Part shown: positions 54,301 through 61,865 of the stretch, piece by piece | Layout of the letters: every line of letters starts with the position of its first letter | How positions within the stretch are numbered: position 1 is the stretch's first letter | The notes under the pieces: model-generated | What the model saw: the letters and a program-made list of their open reading frames with translations, nothing else | Told to the model about the DNA's origin: nothing | The model's database searches: none | Translations under genes and position numbers: made by a program | Assembly (NCBI RefSeq): GCF_009695775.1 | Contig: NZ_VUNG01000008.1 | Span: forward strand, 38,279-102,278 | DNA from: Hallella mizrahii | GTDB lineage: Bacteria; Bacteroidota; Bacteroidia; Bacteroidales; Bacteroidaceae | Direction: 5' to 3' | DNA length: 64,000 nucleotides

Positions 54301-54720
54301 CGCCGTCTCTTCGGTCAGCTTGCCCTTCACCTTATCGCCGAGGGACAAAAGGCCAAGGCACTGAAGGTGTTGCAGAAGGCTGAGAAAGAGCTCCCGACAT
54401 ACAACATTCCGATGAACTACATGAGTGGCGGCAATGACATTGCCCATGCCTACGCCCTGTTGGGACAGAAGAAGAAGGCGTTGGAAGTTATCAACCAAGT
54501 ATGGAAGAATGCCAGCCAATACGAGCAGTACTATCTGAGTGAGGAAGGCATTCAGTTCCAAGGCTCTCAGCGTGACTGCCTGATGCAGCTGTCGATTATG
54601 ACAGAGATGACTAAGATCACTGAACTGGTTGACCCAGCTCTGGCCAAAAAGCAAAACAGCCAAATCGACGCCTACTATCGCATGTATGTAGGTAAAGGCG
54701 GTCAGCAATTAGGACAGTAA
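51391..54720 (+). CDS. DUF2723 (TMEM260-like) GT-C-type membrane glycosyltransferase
   Basis: 1109 aa. About a dozen TM helices in the N-terminal half and three or four more around residues 570-690. The first luminal loop has SFWDCPEFITTGYKLEIGHPPGAPF (Asp35, Glu38, His50), the acidic/His pattern of GT-C enzymes. C-terminal ~400 residues are soluble with a TPR-like end (KALKVLQKAEKELPTYN). The domain is shared with human TMEM260, an O-mannosyltransferase, so this may glycosylate exported proteins; donor and acceptor in Bacteroidota are not known to me. Seven bp before the deacetylase gene. Confidence 0.85.
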   Translation: MKQYRLVDNVLGWLVFAIAAFTYCSTIEPTASFWDCPEFITTGYKLEIGHPPGAPFFMLTANLFSHFASDPSQVARMVNTMSALLSATTILFLFWTITHLTRKLIVKDWASLTLGKTIAIEASGVVGALIYTWSDTFWFSAVEGEVYAYSSAFTAIVFWLILKWEDHADEPHSDRWLVLIFYMTGLSIGVHLLNLLCLPAIVLVYCYRRFPNIELKGSLIALLVSFVLVAAVLYGVIPGIVTVGGWFELLFVNVLGLPFNTGLVIYIALLVASTLWAIYESYVGRNRKLENISTLLAFALIGIPFVGYGWRAVVCGIVILAIVWWLFNRKKIVEKKPVYLVSSHLKNTVLLCMLMLMIGYSSYALIVIRSVANPPMDQNSPEDIFTLGSYLSRDQYGSYPLLYGQAYTSQVALEQDGDMCKPKMTEGAPIYSRKEKASKDEKDSYFIVSHRNNYIYAQNMLFPRMWDSNHAQDYESWMGGVDGTEVPYDRCGEQMTVKMPSQIDNIKFFLSYQCNFMYWRYFMWNFAGRQNDIQGNGEPEHGNWITGISFLDNARLGDQSKLPDDLKMNKGHNVFYCLPLLLGLIGLFWQAFRGRRGIRQFWVVCFLFFMTGLAIVVYLNQTPVQPRERDYAYAGSFYAFAIWCGMGVAALVDLMKKYLKVESPIAIGALSLACLLVPIQMVSQTWDDHDRSGRYTCRDFGRNYLMTLQDKGNPIIFTNGDNDTFPLWYNQETEGVRTDARVCNLSYLQTDWYIDQMKRPAYGSPSVPITWPRLDYCSGTNEYVEVNPSLKSQVLDFYKKNPMAAKAQFGDNPFELANVMKYWVRSKDADMHVIPTDTLYVTIDKNAVKHSGMMMASDTIPDRMVISLKGKNALYKNDLMMLEIIAHCNWTRPIYVALTVGQENYMNLGDNFIQEGLANRISPFTTNAPGAKNYDTQKVYNNLMFRYRYGGLSKPGLYIDETVMRMCYTHRRLFGQLALHLIAEGQKAKALKVLQKAEKELPTYNIPMNYMSGGNDIAHAYALLGQKKKALEVINQVWKNASQYEQYYLSEEGIQFQGSQRDCLMQLSIMTEMTKITELVDPALAKKQNSQIDAYYRMYVGKGGQQLGQ

Positions 54721-54727
54721 CCTCGCC

Positions 54728-55339
54728 ATGTTTATAGAACAACCCGCTAAATGGCTCCGCTGGCTCTATCCAAACGCCCTGTGGCGAATGGATCAGAGCG
54801 AGCGGGCTGTATATCTCACGTTCGACGACGGTCCGATACCGGAGTCGACACCATTTATCCTTGACACCTTACGAAAGTTTGGTGCCAAGGCTACTTTCTT
54901 TATGGTCGGTGAGAACGTTTTGCGAAATCACGACCTCTACAACCGTATCGTTGAAGAAGGACACCAGGTTGGCAACCACACGTTTAATCATATTGGAGCC
55001 TTCAAGCACTGGACGATCACCTATGCCATCAACACGGCACAGGCCAACGAGTTGATCAAGTCACATCTCTTCCGTCCGCCGCACGGATGGATGCGTCATT
55101 CAGAATACTGGTGGCTGCAAAGGAAATACAAGATCGTGATGTGGGACTTGGTTACCAGAGACTATTCCAAATGGCTGACGGCTCAGGATGTTATTAACAA
55201 CGTGAAGCGCTATGCACGCAATGGTTCCATCATCACCTTTCACGACTCGCTGAAGAGTATTGACAAGCTGAAGATCGCTTTGCCTTTATCACTGCAATGG
55301 CTCAAGGATCAAGGTTATGAGTTCAAGATCATCGAGTGA
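54728..55339 (+). CDS. polysaccharide deacetylase (NodB domain)
   Basis: 203 aa, a nearly bare NodB domain of carbohydrate-esterase family 4. TFDDGP (31-36) gives the catalytic base and metal Asp, HTFNH (85-89) the two His ligands, and RPPHGW the third motif. No signal peptide; a WLRWLYPNALWRM N-terminus may associate with the membrane. Removes N- or O-acetyl groups from an envelope glycan or lipid-linked sugar; the operon partner suggests a glycosylation pathway. Confidence 0.88.
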   Translation: MFIEQPAKWLRWLYPNALWRMDQSERAVYLTFDDGPIPESTPFILDTLRKFGAKATFFMVGENVLRNHDLYNRIVEEGHQVGNHTFNHIGAFKHWTITYAINTAQANELIKSHLFRPPHGWMRHSEYWWLQRKYKIVMWDLVTRDYSKWLTAQDVINNVKRYARNGSIITFHDSLKSIDKLKIALPLSLQWLKDQGYEFKIIE

Positions 55340-55649
55340 TCTTGCCTGCGGAAGAGTCAGCATGGTCGTCGAGCAGTCATTTGTTGTCCGTTTCCATCAC
55401 CTTTTCTATTGTACTATTTTATAATTTTAGATATAAAAGATTATATTTACTATCACTAAAAGACTTGTTCGCTGTAGGCACATATTTGGGATTATTGCTA
55501 TCATATATCTACGCGATTACATGTTCATATATTGTTATGAGTAATGTTGACTGTTTGTTCTTAAACCCTATTTTGGTTGACTCTGTGTACATTTCGTAAA
55601 CAATAATGGTCATTAGTGGTGCCTTTTAATGAATACTTTCCATCTTATT
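55340..55649. other. intergenic region, convergent genes, no gene seen
   Basis: AT-rich after 55400. An open + frame 55336-55599 has only hydrophobic low-complexity residues. No strong terminator hairpin recognised. Confidence 0.45.
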
Positions 55650-56558
55650 TTACTTCTCTCTGTATTCTTTTGGTGTCATTCCCGCAAGCTTTTTGAAGAA
55701 GCGTGAGAAGTGCTGGGGATACTGGAAGCCGAGGCGGTCGGAAATCTGCGAGATGCTCTGCGAAGGGTCGAGGAGCAGTTGCTTGCTAAGCGCGAGAATG
55801 TGCTGTTGAATATAGTACTGTGCCGTCATTCCCGTCTCCTTACGAATGAGGTCGCCAAAGTAGCCCGGTGACAGACAAGCCTTATCAGCGAAGTAAGCCA
55901 CTGAGGGCAGTCCGCCGCGCACGGCTAAGCCCTGCTCGAAATAATCTTTGATGTTGCGCTCAAAGGCAGAGAGAATATCGGAGTTCTCCTTGTGACGGAT
56001 TATGAACTGCCGGTCGTAGAAGCGCTGACAGTAGTCAAGGATGAGCTTGATGCGGTCAGTAAGAATGGTCTGCGAATGTTTGTCCACGGGCTGCTCCATT
56101 TCGAAGCGGATGGTGTTGAGCGTGTCGGTGTACATCCGCCGCTCGCGCTCGCTGAGATGGAGTGACTCAGCTGAGGCGTAGTCGAAGAAGTGGTAGCTTC
56201 CGATTGCCTTCCCCAAGGGCGTGCCAAAGAGCAGGTCGGGATGGAAGAGGAGTCCTAAGGTGTGTGACGGCGTATGGAGCTGTTCCTCCGTCATATCCAC
56301 GCGCACCATCTGCCCCGGTGCGAAGCTCACGATGGTACCGTCCTGATAGTCGTATTGCTGGCGCCCATAATGCAGCGCACACTGTATACCGTCCTTCAGC
56401 CACAGCGCATAGACGCCATAACGGAAGGTGACGTGGTTGGGAATCTTAGTGGCTTCCGCCAAGTCTACCACGCTCACCAAGGGATGCAGGGTCTCGAAGC
56501 CATACATCTTATTATAGTTATCGATACTGTCGATGGGGATGATCGTTGTGTCGCTCAT
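55650..56558 (-). CDS. AraC-family transcriptional regulator
   Basis: 302 aa. An N-terminal cupin-like sensing domain (~1-180, HVTFRYGVYALWLKDG, DGTIVSFAPGQMV) is followed by the double helix-turn-helix AraC domain: YFADKACLSPGYFGDLIRKE and ISDRLGFQYPQHFSRFFKKLAGMTPKEYR. Diverges from the alpha/beta-hydrolase gene and probably activates it through repeats at 56643-56675. A remnant of a second copy of its 3' end lies at 63723-63764, next to a second copy of the promoter region. Ligand unknown; reactive aldehydes or quinones are possible given the redox-type neighbours. Confidence 0.92.
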   Translation of the reverse strand: MSDTTIIPIDSIDNYNKMYGFETLHPLVSVVDLAEATKIPNHVTFRYGVYALWLKDGIQCALHYGRQQYDYQDGTIVSFAPGQMVRVDMTEEQLHTPSHTLGLLFHPDLLFGTPLGKAIGSYHFFDYASAESLHLSERERRMYTDTLNTIRFEMEQPVDKHSQTILTDRIKLILDYCQRFYDRQFIIRHKENSDILSAFERNIKDYFEQGLAVRGGLPSVAYFADKACLSPGYFGDLIRKETGMTAQYYIQQHILALSKQLLLDPSQSISQISDRLGFQYPQHFSRFFKKLAGMTPKEYREK

Positions 56559-56585
56559 ATCTATCTGTCTTTATGTTTCTTCGTA

Positions 56586-56616
56586 CAAAATTAGTTGAAT
56601 TTTTCTATTTACGCAA
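56586..56616 (-). promoter_or_regulatory. araC-type regulator promoter
   Basis: Minus-strand TTGC (56616-56613), 19 bp, TAATTTTG (56593-56586), ~28 nt before the ATG. Confidence 0.75.
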
Positions 56617-56642
56617 GAGGGAAGCTGTAATTTCAGCAAAAA

Positions 56643-56675
56643 GGGTTATAGCAGCCTTAATCGGGGTAACAGCCT
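56643..56675 (+). promoter_or_regulatory. putative AraC-type operator, two direct half-sites
   Basis: GGTTATAGCAGCCT (56644-56657) and GGTAACAGCCT (56665-56675) share GGTWA..CAGCCT, spaced 18-21 bp, about two helical turns. The second half-site reaches where a -33 element would lie; no TTTG is present there, as expected for an activator-dependent promoter. Both half-sites are kept in the copy at 63806-63838. Confidence 0.6.
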
Positions 56676-56691
56676 GTTGACAGGAAACTCG

Positions 56692-56699
56692 TAACTTTG
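56692..56699 (+). promoter_or_regulatory. -7 element of the hydrolase cluster
   Basis: TAACTTTG (56692-56699), 26 bp before the ATG; no -33 motif at the usual place. Confidence 0.68.
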
Positions 56700-56724
56700 C
56701 AACCGGAAACAAAGATAACAACAG

Positions 56725-57801
56725 ATGAGAAGAATAATCACAGCCTTGGCATTTCTGATGATATTTGTCGTTGCTGGGGCGCAAAGCACAAAAAAGATGA
56801 CACAGTTGAAGATGACACAAGAGTGGGACAAGGTTTTCCCCAAGAGTGAGAAGGTCGACCATAAGAAGGTCTCCTTCCACAATCGTTACGGCATCGAACT
56901 CGCTGCCGACATGTACACACCCAAGAACGCTAAGGGACGACTGGCAGCCATTGCCGTTAGTGGACCTTTTGGAGCCGTGAAAGAACAGTCGAGCGGTCTC
57001 TATGCCCAACATTTGGCAGAGCGTGGATTCCTCACCATTGCCTTCGACCCCTCGTTCACAGGAGAGAGTGGCGGCGAACCGCGGCGCATGGCTTCGCCCG
57101 ATATCAACACCGAGGACTTCCTCGCTGCCGTCGATTTTCTCTCTGTGCAGGATAATGTAGATGCTGAGCGCATCGGTATCATCGGCATTTGCGGCTTTGG
57201 AGGTATGGCCGTCAATGCCGCTGCCATCGACCCGCGCATCAAGGCAACCGTCGCCAGCACGATGTACGACATGAGCAAGGTGAACATCGAGGGCTACTTC
57301 CAGAGCGAAGACACCCCGCAACAACGCATGGAGAAGCGCAAGGCCATGGCCCGGCAGCGCACGGAAGACTACAAGACAGGAACATACAAGCGTGCAGGCG
57401 GCGTCATCGACCCGCTGCCAGAGGATGCTCCCCGGTTTGTGAAGGACTACCATGCCTATTACAAGACGGAGCGCGGCTACCATGAGCGCTCAGGCAACTC
57501 GACCGACGGCTGGAACGTCACGGGGTGTCAGTCGTTCCTCAATCAGCCGCTGCTGGCCTTTGCCGCAGAGATTGAGAATCCCGTGTTGCTCATCCACGGC
57601 GAGAAGGCTCACTCACGCTATTTCTCCGAGTATGCCTTCGAGAAGATGACGGGCAAGCATGTCGAGGGGCAGAGTGCCAAGGTAGGGAACAAGGAACTCT
57701 ACATCATCCCCGGAGCATCGCACGTTGACCTTTACGACGATGTGGCAGGTGTCATCCCCTACGACAAGATCGAACGATTTTTCCGTGAGAATCTAAAATA
57801 A
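56725..57801 (+). CDS. secreted alpha/beta hydrolase, DLH-like
   Basis: 358 aa with a signal peptide (LMIFVVAGAQ). The hydrolase core has a nucleophile elbow at GICGFGGMA with Cys156 in the nucleophile position, as in dienelactone-hydrolase-type enzymes, and a C-terminal GASHVDLYD supplying His. Related to the acetyl-xylan-esterase-like/DLH group often found next to AraC regulators and flavodoxins in Bacteroidota. Substrate unknown. First gene of a run of four + genes with 2-7-bp gaps: hydrolase, cyclophilin-like, flavin-reductase-like, flavodoxin. Confidence 0.85.
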   Translation: MRRIITALAFLMIFVVAGAQSTKKMTQLKMTQEWDKVFPKSEKVDHKKVSFHNRYGIELAADMYTPKNAKGRLAAIAVSGPFGAVKEQSSGLYAQHLAERGFLTIAFDPSFTGESGGEPRRMASPDINTEDFLAAVDFLSVQDNVDAERIGIIGICGFGGMAVNAAAIDPRIKATVASTMYDMSKVNIEGYFQSEDTPQQRMEKRKAMARQRTEDYKTGTYKRAGGVIDPLPEDAPRFVKDYHAYYKTERGYHERSGNSTDGWNVTGCQSFLNQPLLAFAAEIENPVLLIHGEKAHSRYFSEYAFEKMTGKHVEGQSAKVGNKELYIIPGASHVDLYDDVAGVIPYDKIERFFRENLK

Positions 57802-57807
57802 TCGTGT

Positions 57808-58407
57808 ATGAGAAATTATCTGCTGACAATTATGACCATGTTCTTCATCTGTTGCTCGTCCAACGGCGGGATGCAGGCGGAGACATTGCAGACAGGAAAC
57901 GATATGACAATGTATATTACCATCGCAGGACAGACTCAGAGCATAACCCTTGCCAATAATGCGGCAACGCAGGAACTCGTGGAACGGCTACAGAACGGTG
58001 CTGTCACAGTTACGCTTAACTCCAGTGGCGGCTGCGAGATATGGGGACCGCTTGGTTTCTCGCTCCCTACGAGCAACCAGCAGATGACGGCACAGCCGGG
58101 AGATGTCGTTCTCTATAACGGCAGCAACATCTGCCTTTTCTATGGTTCAAACTCATGGAGTTACACCCGCCTGGGCAAGATAGACGGTTTGTCGGAAAGC
58201 CAGTTACGCACATTCCTAAAAGCAGGAGAGAGCAACATCACCGTCACCCTCTCGCTCACGTCAGATGCGACAGGCATCAGCAATATAAGCAACGAGAGTC
58301 GGAACACCGTAGGTACTGATTCGCGTGCATACACTCTGAACGGTACACCTGCCTCTGCCAGCCACAAAGGCATCGTCATCAAGGACGGAAAGAAAATCAT
58401 GAAATAG
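57808..58407 (+). CDS. exported cyclophilin-like fold protein
   Basis: 199 aa. The N-terminus has a lipoprotein-like signal (MFFICCSSNG). Residues ~30-140 match the small bacterial cyclophilin-like family: MTMYITIAGQTQSITLANNAAT, GGCEIWGPLGFSLP, PGDVVLYNGSNICLFYGSNSW. These proteins are recurrently linked to flavodoxins and AraC regulators; no enzymatic activity is established. The tail AYTLNGTPASASHKGIVIKDGKKI resembles the short C-terminal segments of many secreted Prevotella proteins. Confidence 0.75.
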   Translation: MRNYLLTIMTMFFICCSSNGGMQAETLQTGNDMTMYITIAGQTQSITLANNAATQELVERLQNGAVTVTLNSSGGCEIWGPLGFSLPTSNQQMTAQPGDVVLYNGSNICLFYGSNSWSYTRLGKIDGLSESQLRTFLKAGESNITVTLSLTSDATGISNISNESRNTVGTDSRAYTLNGTPASASHKGIVIKDGKKIMK

Positions 58408-58414
58408 AATCAAT

Positions 58415-58987
58415 ATGAAACAGAATATTGGAAAGAAACTGGCACTCTATCCCACGCCAGCCACAGTAGTAGGAACTGTCGGGGAAGAGGGGAAGGTAAA
58501 CTGGATGCTCATAGCACACATCGGCATTGTCAGTCACTCGAAACTACTGTTAAGTGTCCACTCGTCACACCACAGTGTGAAAGCCATTGATGAGCAGCAC
58601 AAGTTATCTGTCAATATCATCGATGAGACATTCGTTGCCGCAGCCGACTACACAGGTACGGTCAGCGGGGCAAAAGTGGACAAGTCGGACATCTTCCCAT
58701 ATCATATTGGCGAGGTTGGCATGCCCGTCATCGAGCATTCTCCGCTGGTGATGGAGTGTGAGGTCGTGGATACCTATGAGATAGACGGCTTCAAAAACTA
58801 CATTTGCAACATCCTCAATACCTATGTCGAAGAGGATATGCTTGACGAGAAGGGCAAGCCTGACTATTCAAAGCTGAAGCCAGTACTCTTCGAAATGCCT
58901 ACCTATAAGTATCTGCGCACCGGCGACATCATCGGCGATTGCGTGAAGATGGGGAAGGCTTATGGTGAGACACTGAAATATGAATAA
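58415..58987 (+). CDS. flavin reductase-like FMN-binding protein
   Basis: 190 aa, cytosolic (no signal peptide). Split-barrel flavin-reductase fold: [56 protein letters not shown] and [20 protein letters not shown] are typical of the family that binds FMN and uses NAD(P)H. Seven bp after the cyclophilin-like gene. It is the only cytosolic member of this run and could supply reducing power or work independently. Confidence 0.85.
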   Translation: MKQNIGKKLALYPTPATVVGTVGEEGKVNWMLIAHIGIVSHSKLLLSVHSSHHSVKAIDEQHKLSVNIIDETFVAAADYTGTVSGAKVDKSDIFPYHIGEVGMPVIEHSPLVMECEVVDTYEIDGFKNYICNILNTYVEEDMLDEKGKPDYSKLKPVLFEMPTYKYLRTGDIIGDCVKMGKAYGETLKYE

Positions 58988-58989
58988 GA

Positions 58990-59553
58990 ATGAGTATGAA
59001 GAAAATTATAATGATACTCTCGGTACTGCTGGCCATCAGCCTGAGTGCCTGCTCGCAAAAGAAAACAGCGACAAAAATGGAACAGAAAGTATTGGTAGCT
59101 TATTTCTCTGCTACGGGTACGACCAAGGCCGCTGCCCGGCAACTGGCAGAAGTGGCTGGTGCTGACCTGTATGAAATCAAGCCGGAACAGCCCTATACGG
59201 ATGCGGACCTGGACTGGCAGAACAAGCAAAGCCGTTCATCGGTGGAGATGCAGGACAAGCATTCGCGGCCTGCCATCAGCGGCAAGCTCCAGAATATGAA
59301 TGAGTATAACGTAGTGTATGTCGGTTTTCCTATCTGGTGGTACACCGCTCCAACCATCATCAACACGTTTCTGGAGACCTATGACTTCAAAGGCAAGACG
59401 GTAATCCCCTTTGCCACTTCCGGTGGAAGCAGCATTCAGAAAGCCTGTGCTGATTTAGCAGCAGCCTATCCAGAGATAAACTGGAAAGAAGGTAAGCTGC
59501 TGAACCGCACATCGAAGGTTGATTTGCAGAAGTGGGTTGAGCGTAATCGCTGA
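58990..59553 (+). CDS. lipoprotein flavodoxin
   Basis: 187 aa. Lipobox SLSACSQKK (Cys near 19) is followed by a complete flavodoxin domain: [21 protein letters not shown] phosphate loop, [21 protein letters not shown], and [19 protein letters not shown]. An ATG at 58996 is an alternative start and keeps the signal. An FMN electron carrier outside the cytoplasm is uncommon but recurs in Bacteroidota. Electron donor unknown. Confidence 0.85.
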   Translation: MSMKKIIMILSVLLAISLSACSQKKTATKMEQKVLVAYFSATGTTKAAARQLAEVAGADLYEIKPEQPYTDADLDWQNKQSRSSVEMQDKHSRPAISGKLQNMNEYNVVYVGFPIWWYTAPTIINTFLETYDFKGKTVIPFATSGGSSIQKACADLAAAYPEINWKEGKLLNRTSKVDLQKWVERNR

Positions 59554-59622
59554 TACATGGAGCCCGACAGATGCAGGAGATGACAGACGACAACAAATAT
59601 ACCATCAACTGGGTTTCTAAAC

Positions 59623-60657
59623 CTAATTTTTAGAACTGGCTTTTAGCTTATCTGCAAGTTCCTGTGAAATGTAGTTGCCAAGATGCATACAGCAGTCTTG
59701 CGAAAAAAGTTGGGCATTGTGCTCAAGGCTTTTCCATTGGGCTGCTGTGAGCTCATTTGCCAATTGCTTCAGAGTGATGCCCTGATGAATAAGACCATAG
59801 ATGAATCCTGCATTGAAGTTATCTCCGGCCCCAATGGTGCTCACCGTCCTGATCTTCTTCACGGGATAGTCTGTCTTCCCTTTTCCTGTGAAGACGGTCA
59901 CAGCATCGGCTCCACGAGTGCAAACGAACTGCTTGCAGCGAGGGGCGATGATAGAATGATAGACGCTGTCAGCATCTGTGGTTCCAAACACTGTACGCAG
60001 GTCGCCACGGCTGGCCCGCACGACATCGGCATGGCTCATCATGTTGGTAATGGCAGGCATCAACTGCGGCAGCATAGAGGCATGGGGCGACCGCAGATTG
60101 ATATCGTAATAGATGATGGCACCTTGCTCGTGGGCTTTGTTCAAGACAAGCTCCACACGCTGGCGGTTGCGCGGATTGACAGCATAGAAAGAGCCTAGGA
60201 GCAGAATGTCGTCCTTGTGGAAATCGGGGGCGACAGCGCTTGGACCATCCTTTGGCGTGTCCATGAAGAACACATAGCTGGCGTCGTTACGCTCGTTCAG
60301 GTAAGCAAGGGAAACGGTGGTCCGCATCCCTTCACACCGATGGACGTAGGAAGTACCCACATGGTTGTCTTTGAGAAAGTCGAGAATGTGCATTCCCGTA
60401 GAGTCGTTGCCGACTTCACCTATAAATTCCACATGTGCTCCTACCCTTCCGAGCGACACGGCTGAGTTGAGGGCTGATCCACCGGCGTTGGCTGCGATGG
60501 GAGTGGAGCCACGAAAGAGAATGTCCATCACAGTCTCGCCCATGCAATAAACCGTTCGAGTAGTCTGGGCAAATGACATTGTCGAGACAAGCAGCATACC
60601 AAGCAGTAATATCGATCTGCAAGCTCGTCTCACCTTATTATATATTTCCATTATCAT
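59623..60657 (-). CDS. PfkB-family sugar kinase with an apparent signal peptide
   Basis: 344 aa from the ATG at 60657 (an ATG at 60651 is equally possible; the frame's first codon at 60681 lies in the promoter). The first ~30 residues are basic then hydrophobic, ending MLLVSTMSFAQ, a normal signal peptide. The rest is a complete ribokinase fold: MGETVMDILF, AGGSALNSAVSLGRVGAHVEFIGEVGND, and catalytic TIGAGDNFNAGF with Asp. Fructokinase-like by sequence. A kinase outside the cytoplasm would lack ATP, so either the enzyme has another role, the N-terminus stays as a membrane anchor, or it is not cleaved. Opposite in strand to its neighbours. Confidence 0.82.
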   Translation of the reverse strand: MIMEIYNKVRRACRSILLLGMLLVSTMSFAQTTRTVYCMGETVMDILFRGSTPIAANAGGSALNSAVSLGRVGAHVEFIGEVGNDSTGMHILDFLKDNHVGTSYVHRCEGMRTTVSLAYLNERNDASYVFFMDTPKDGPSAVAPDFHKDDILLLGSFYAVNPRNRQRVELVLNKAHEQGAIIYYDINLRSPHASMLPQLMPAITNMMSHADVVRASRGDLRTVFGTTDADSVYHSIIAPRCKQFVCTRGADAVTVFTGKGKTDYPVKKIRTVSTIGAGDNFNAGFIYGLIHQGITLKQLANELTAAQWKSLEHNAQLFSQDCCMHLGNYISQELADKLKASSKN

Positions 60658-60678
60658 GTATGTTGGTTTTTGTTGTTG

Positions 60679-60686
60679 CAAAGTTA
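60679..60686 (-). promoter_or_regulatory. -7 element of the PfkB gene
   Basis: Minus-strand TAACTTTG (60686-60679). It excludes the first in-frame start and supports initiation at 60657 or 60651. Confidence 0.65.
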
Positions 60687-60815
60687 ACCTTTTATTCGCT
60701 ATTCGCTTCTGCTGACTGTGACTTTTTTGTCTTCATCCGAAAGATGTGAACAAGAAACCGTAAAAAAGGTAAGAAAAACAATATTCTGTATAAACCGACA
60801 TTTCGAGAAAAGCAC

Positions 60816-60823
60816 TATCTTTG
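60816..60823 (+). promoter_or_regulatory. -7 element of the DUF362/TonB receptor operon
   Basis: TATCTTTG (60816-60823), 33 bp before the ATG at 60857. Confidence 0.65.
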
Positions 60824-60856
60824 CAATCAGTAATAATTATAAAACAGTTTTTGATT

Positions 60857-61846
60857 ATGAAGCATTTCTTTCTCCGCAACCTTGCGGTAGCCGCACTGCT
60901 TATTATGGGCACAACGGCCTGGGCTCAGTCCAAGGTTTATCTGACACGCGAGATCTCTCCCGCCTCACTCGTCCGTATCTACAAGGCATTAGGCGTGAAA
61001 GCCAAGGGACGTGTGGCCGTGAAAATCAGCACCGGCGAGGGCAGCAATCCCAACTATCTCAAACCGGAGCTCATCAAAGACCTCGTCTATGACGTTGACG
61101 GTACCATTGTAGAGAACAACACCGCCTATGGCGGCGATCCTAACGACGTGCGCAACAACTCTGCCAATCATTGGAAGGTCATTGACCGCCACGGCTTTAC
61201 AAAGTATTTCCCCGTCGACATCATGGACGAATACGATGAGATACGCATTCCCGTGCGCGACCATACCCATCTGAACTACGACATCGTAGGCGGACATCTT
61301 GCCAACTACGACTTCATGATCTGTCTCAACCACTTCAAAGGTCATCCCATGGGTGGCTACGGTGGGGCAATTAAGAACCTCTCTATCGGCTGTGCTTCAT
61401 CCAATGGAAAGGCCTACATCCATACGGCTGGTAAAATGAACAAACTCAATATGGACTCGGTGTGGACACCGAAGTACATCGCCCCTCAAGACGCCTTTTT
61501 GGAGAGCATGGCTGCTGCCGCTCAAGCCGTGGTGAACTATTTTCAGAAGGAGAATGGTATCATCTATATCAGCGTGATGAACAACATGAGCATTGATTGC
61601 GACTGTGTCGACCATCCTGCTCCCGTGAAGTTGGAAGATTATGGCATCCTCGCCAGCACCGACCCCGTGGCCCTCGACCAGGCCTGTGTTGACATCATCA
61701 ACAATCAGAAAGTGACGGCGAATAACGATCCTACAGACCTGCTTAAGCGCATCGACAAGCAGCACGGCACTCACACCATCGACTGGGCGGAGAAGATAGG
61801 ACTCGGCTCGAAGAAATACACCATCGTCAATATCGACAAGAAATAA
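60857..61846 (+). CDS. exported DUF362-domain protein
   Basis: 329 aa from the ATG at 60857, which opens a signal peptide (NLAVAALLIMGTTAWAQ). The DUF362 core is clear: VAVKISTGEGSNPNYLKPEL, DFMICLNHFKGHPMGGYGGAIKNLSIG, SIDCDCVDHPAP and ILASTDPVALDQACVDII. Many DUF362 proteins carry a ferredoxin-type 4Fe-4S module; none is present here, and the only close cysteines are in CDC. A redox or metal role is inferred from family context only. 19 bp before the TonB-dependent receptor, so probably one operon. Confidence 0.83.
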   Translation: MKHFFLRNLAVAALLIMGTTAWAQSKVYLTREISPASLVRIYKALGVKAKGRVAVKISTGEGSNPNYLKPELIKDLVYDVDGTIVENNTAYGGDPNDVRNNSANHWKVIDRHGFTKYFPVDIMDEYDEIRIPVRDHTHLNYDIVGGHLANYDFMICLNHFKGHPMGGYGGAIKNLSIGCASSNGKAYIHTAGKMNKLNMDSVWTPKYIAPQDAFLESMAAAAQAVVNYFQKENGIIYISVMNNMSIDCDCVDHPAPVKLEDYGILASTDPVALDQACVDIINNQKVTANNDPTDLLKRIDKQHGTHTIDWAEKIGLGSKKYTIVNIDKK

Positions 61847-61865
61847 TCCCCCCCTCTAAATCTTC

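Larger units (their letters stand above)
56603..56718. repeat. duplicated regulatory region, copy 1
   Basis: Aligns without gaps to 63766-63881 (offset 7,163). The core 56630-56718 has 7 mismatches in 89 bp. Contains putative operator repeats and the hydrolase -7 motif. The left part (56603-56629) is more diverged. Confidence 0.9.

Noticed and set aside
55336..55599. 87-codon + frame after the deacetylase
   Set aside because: AT-rich hydrophobic low-complexity translation starting in the previous gene's stop region; no support.
61847..61865. Cobalamin riboswitch before the TonB-dependent receptor
   Set aside because: Only 19 bp separate it from the DUF362 gene; no room for an aptamer and none seen upstream of 60857.
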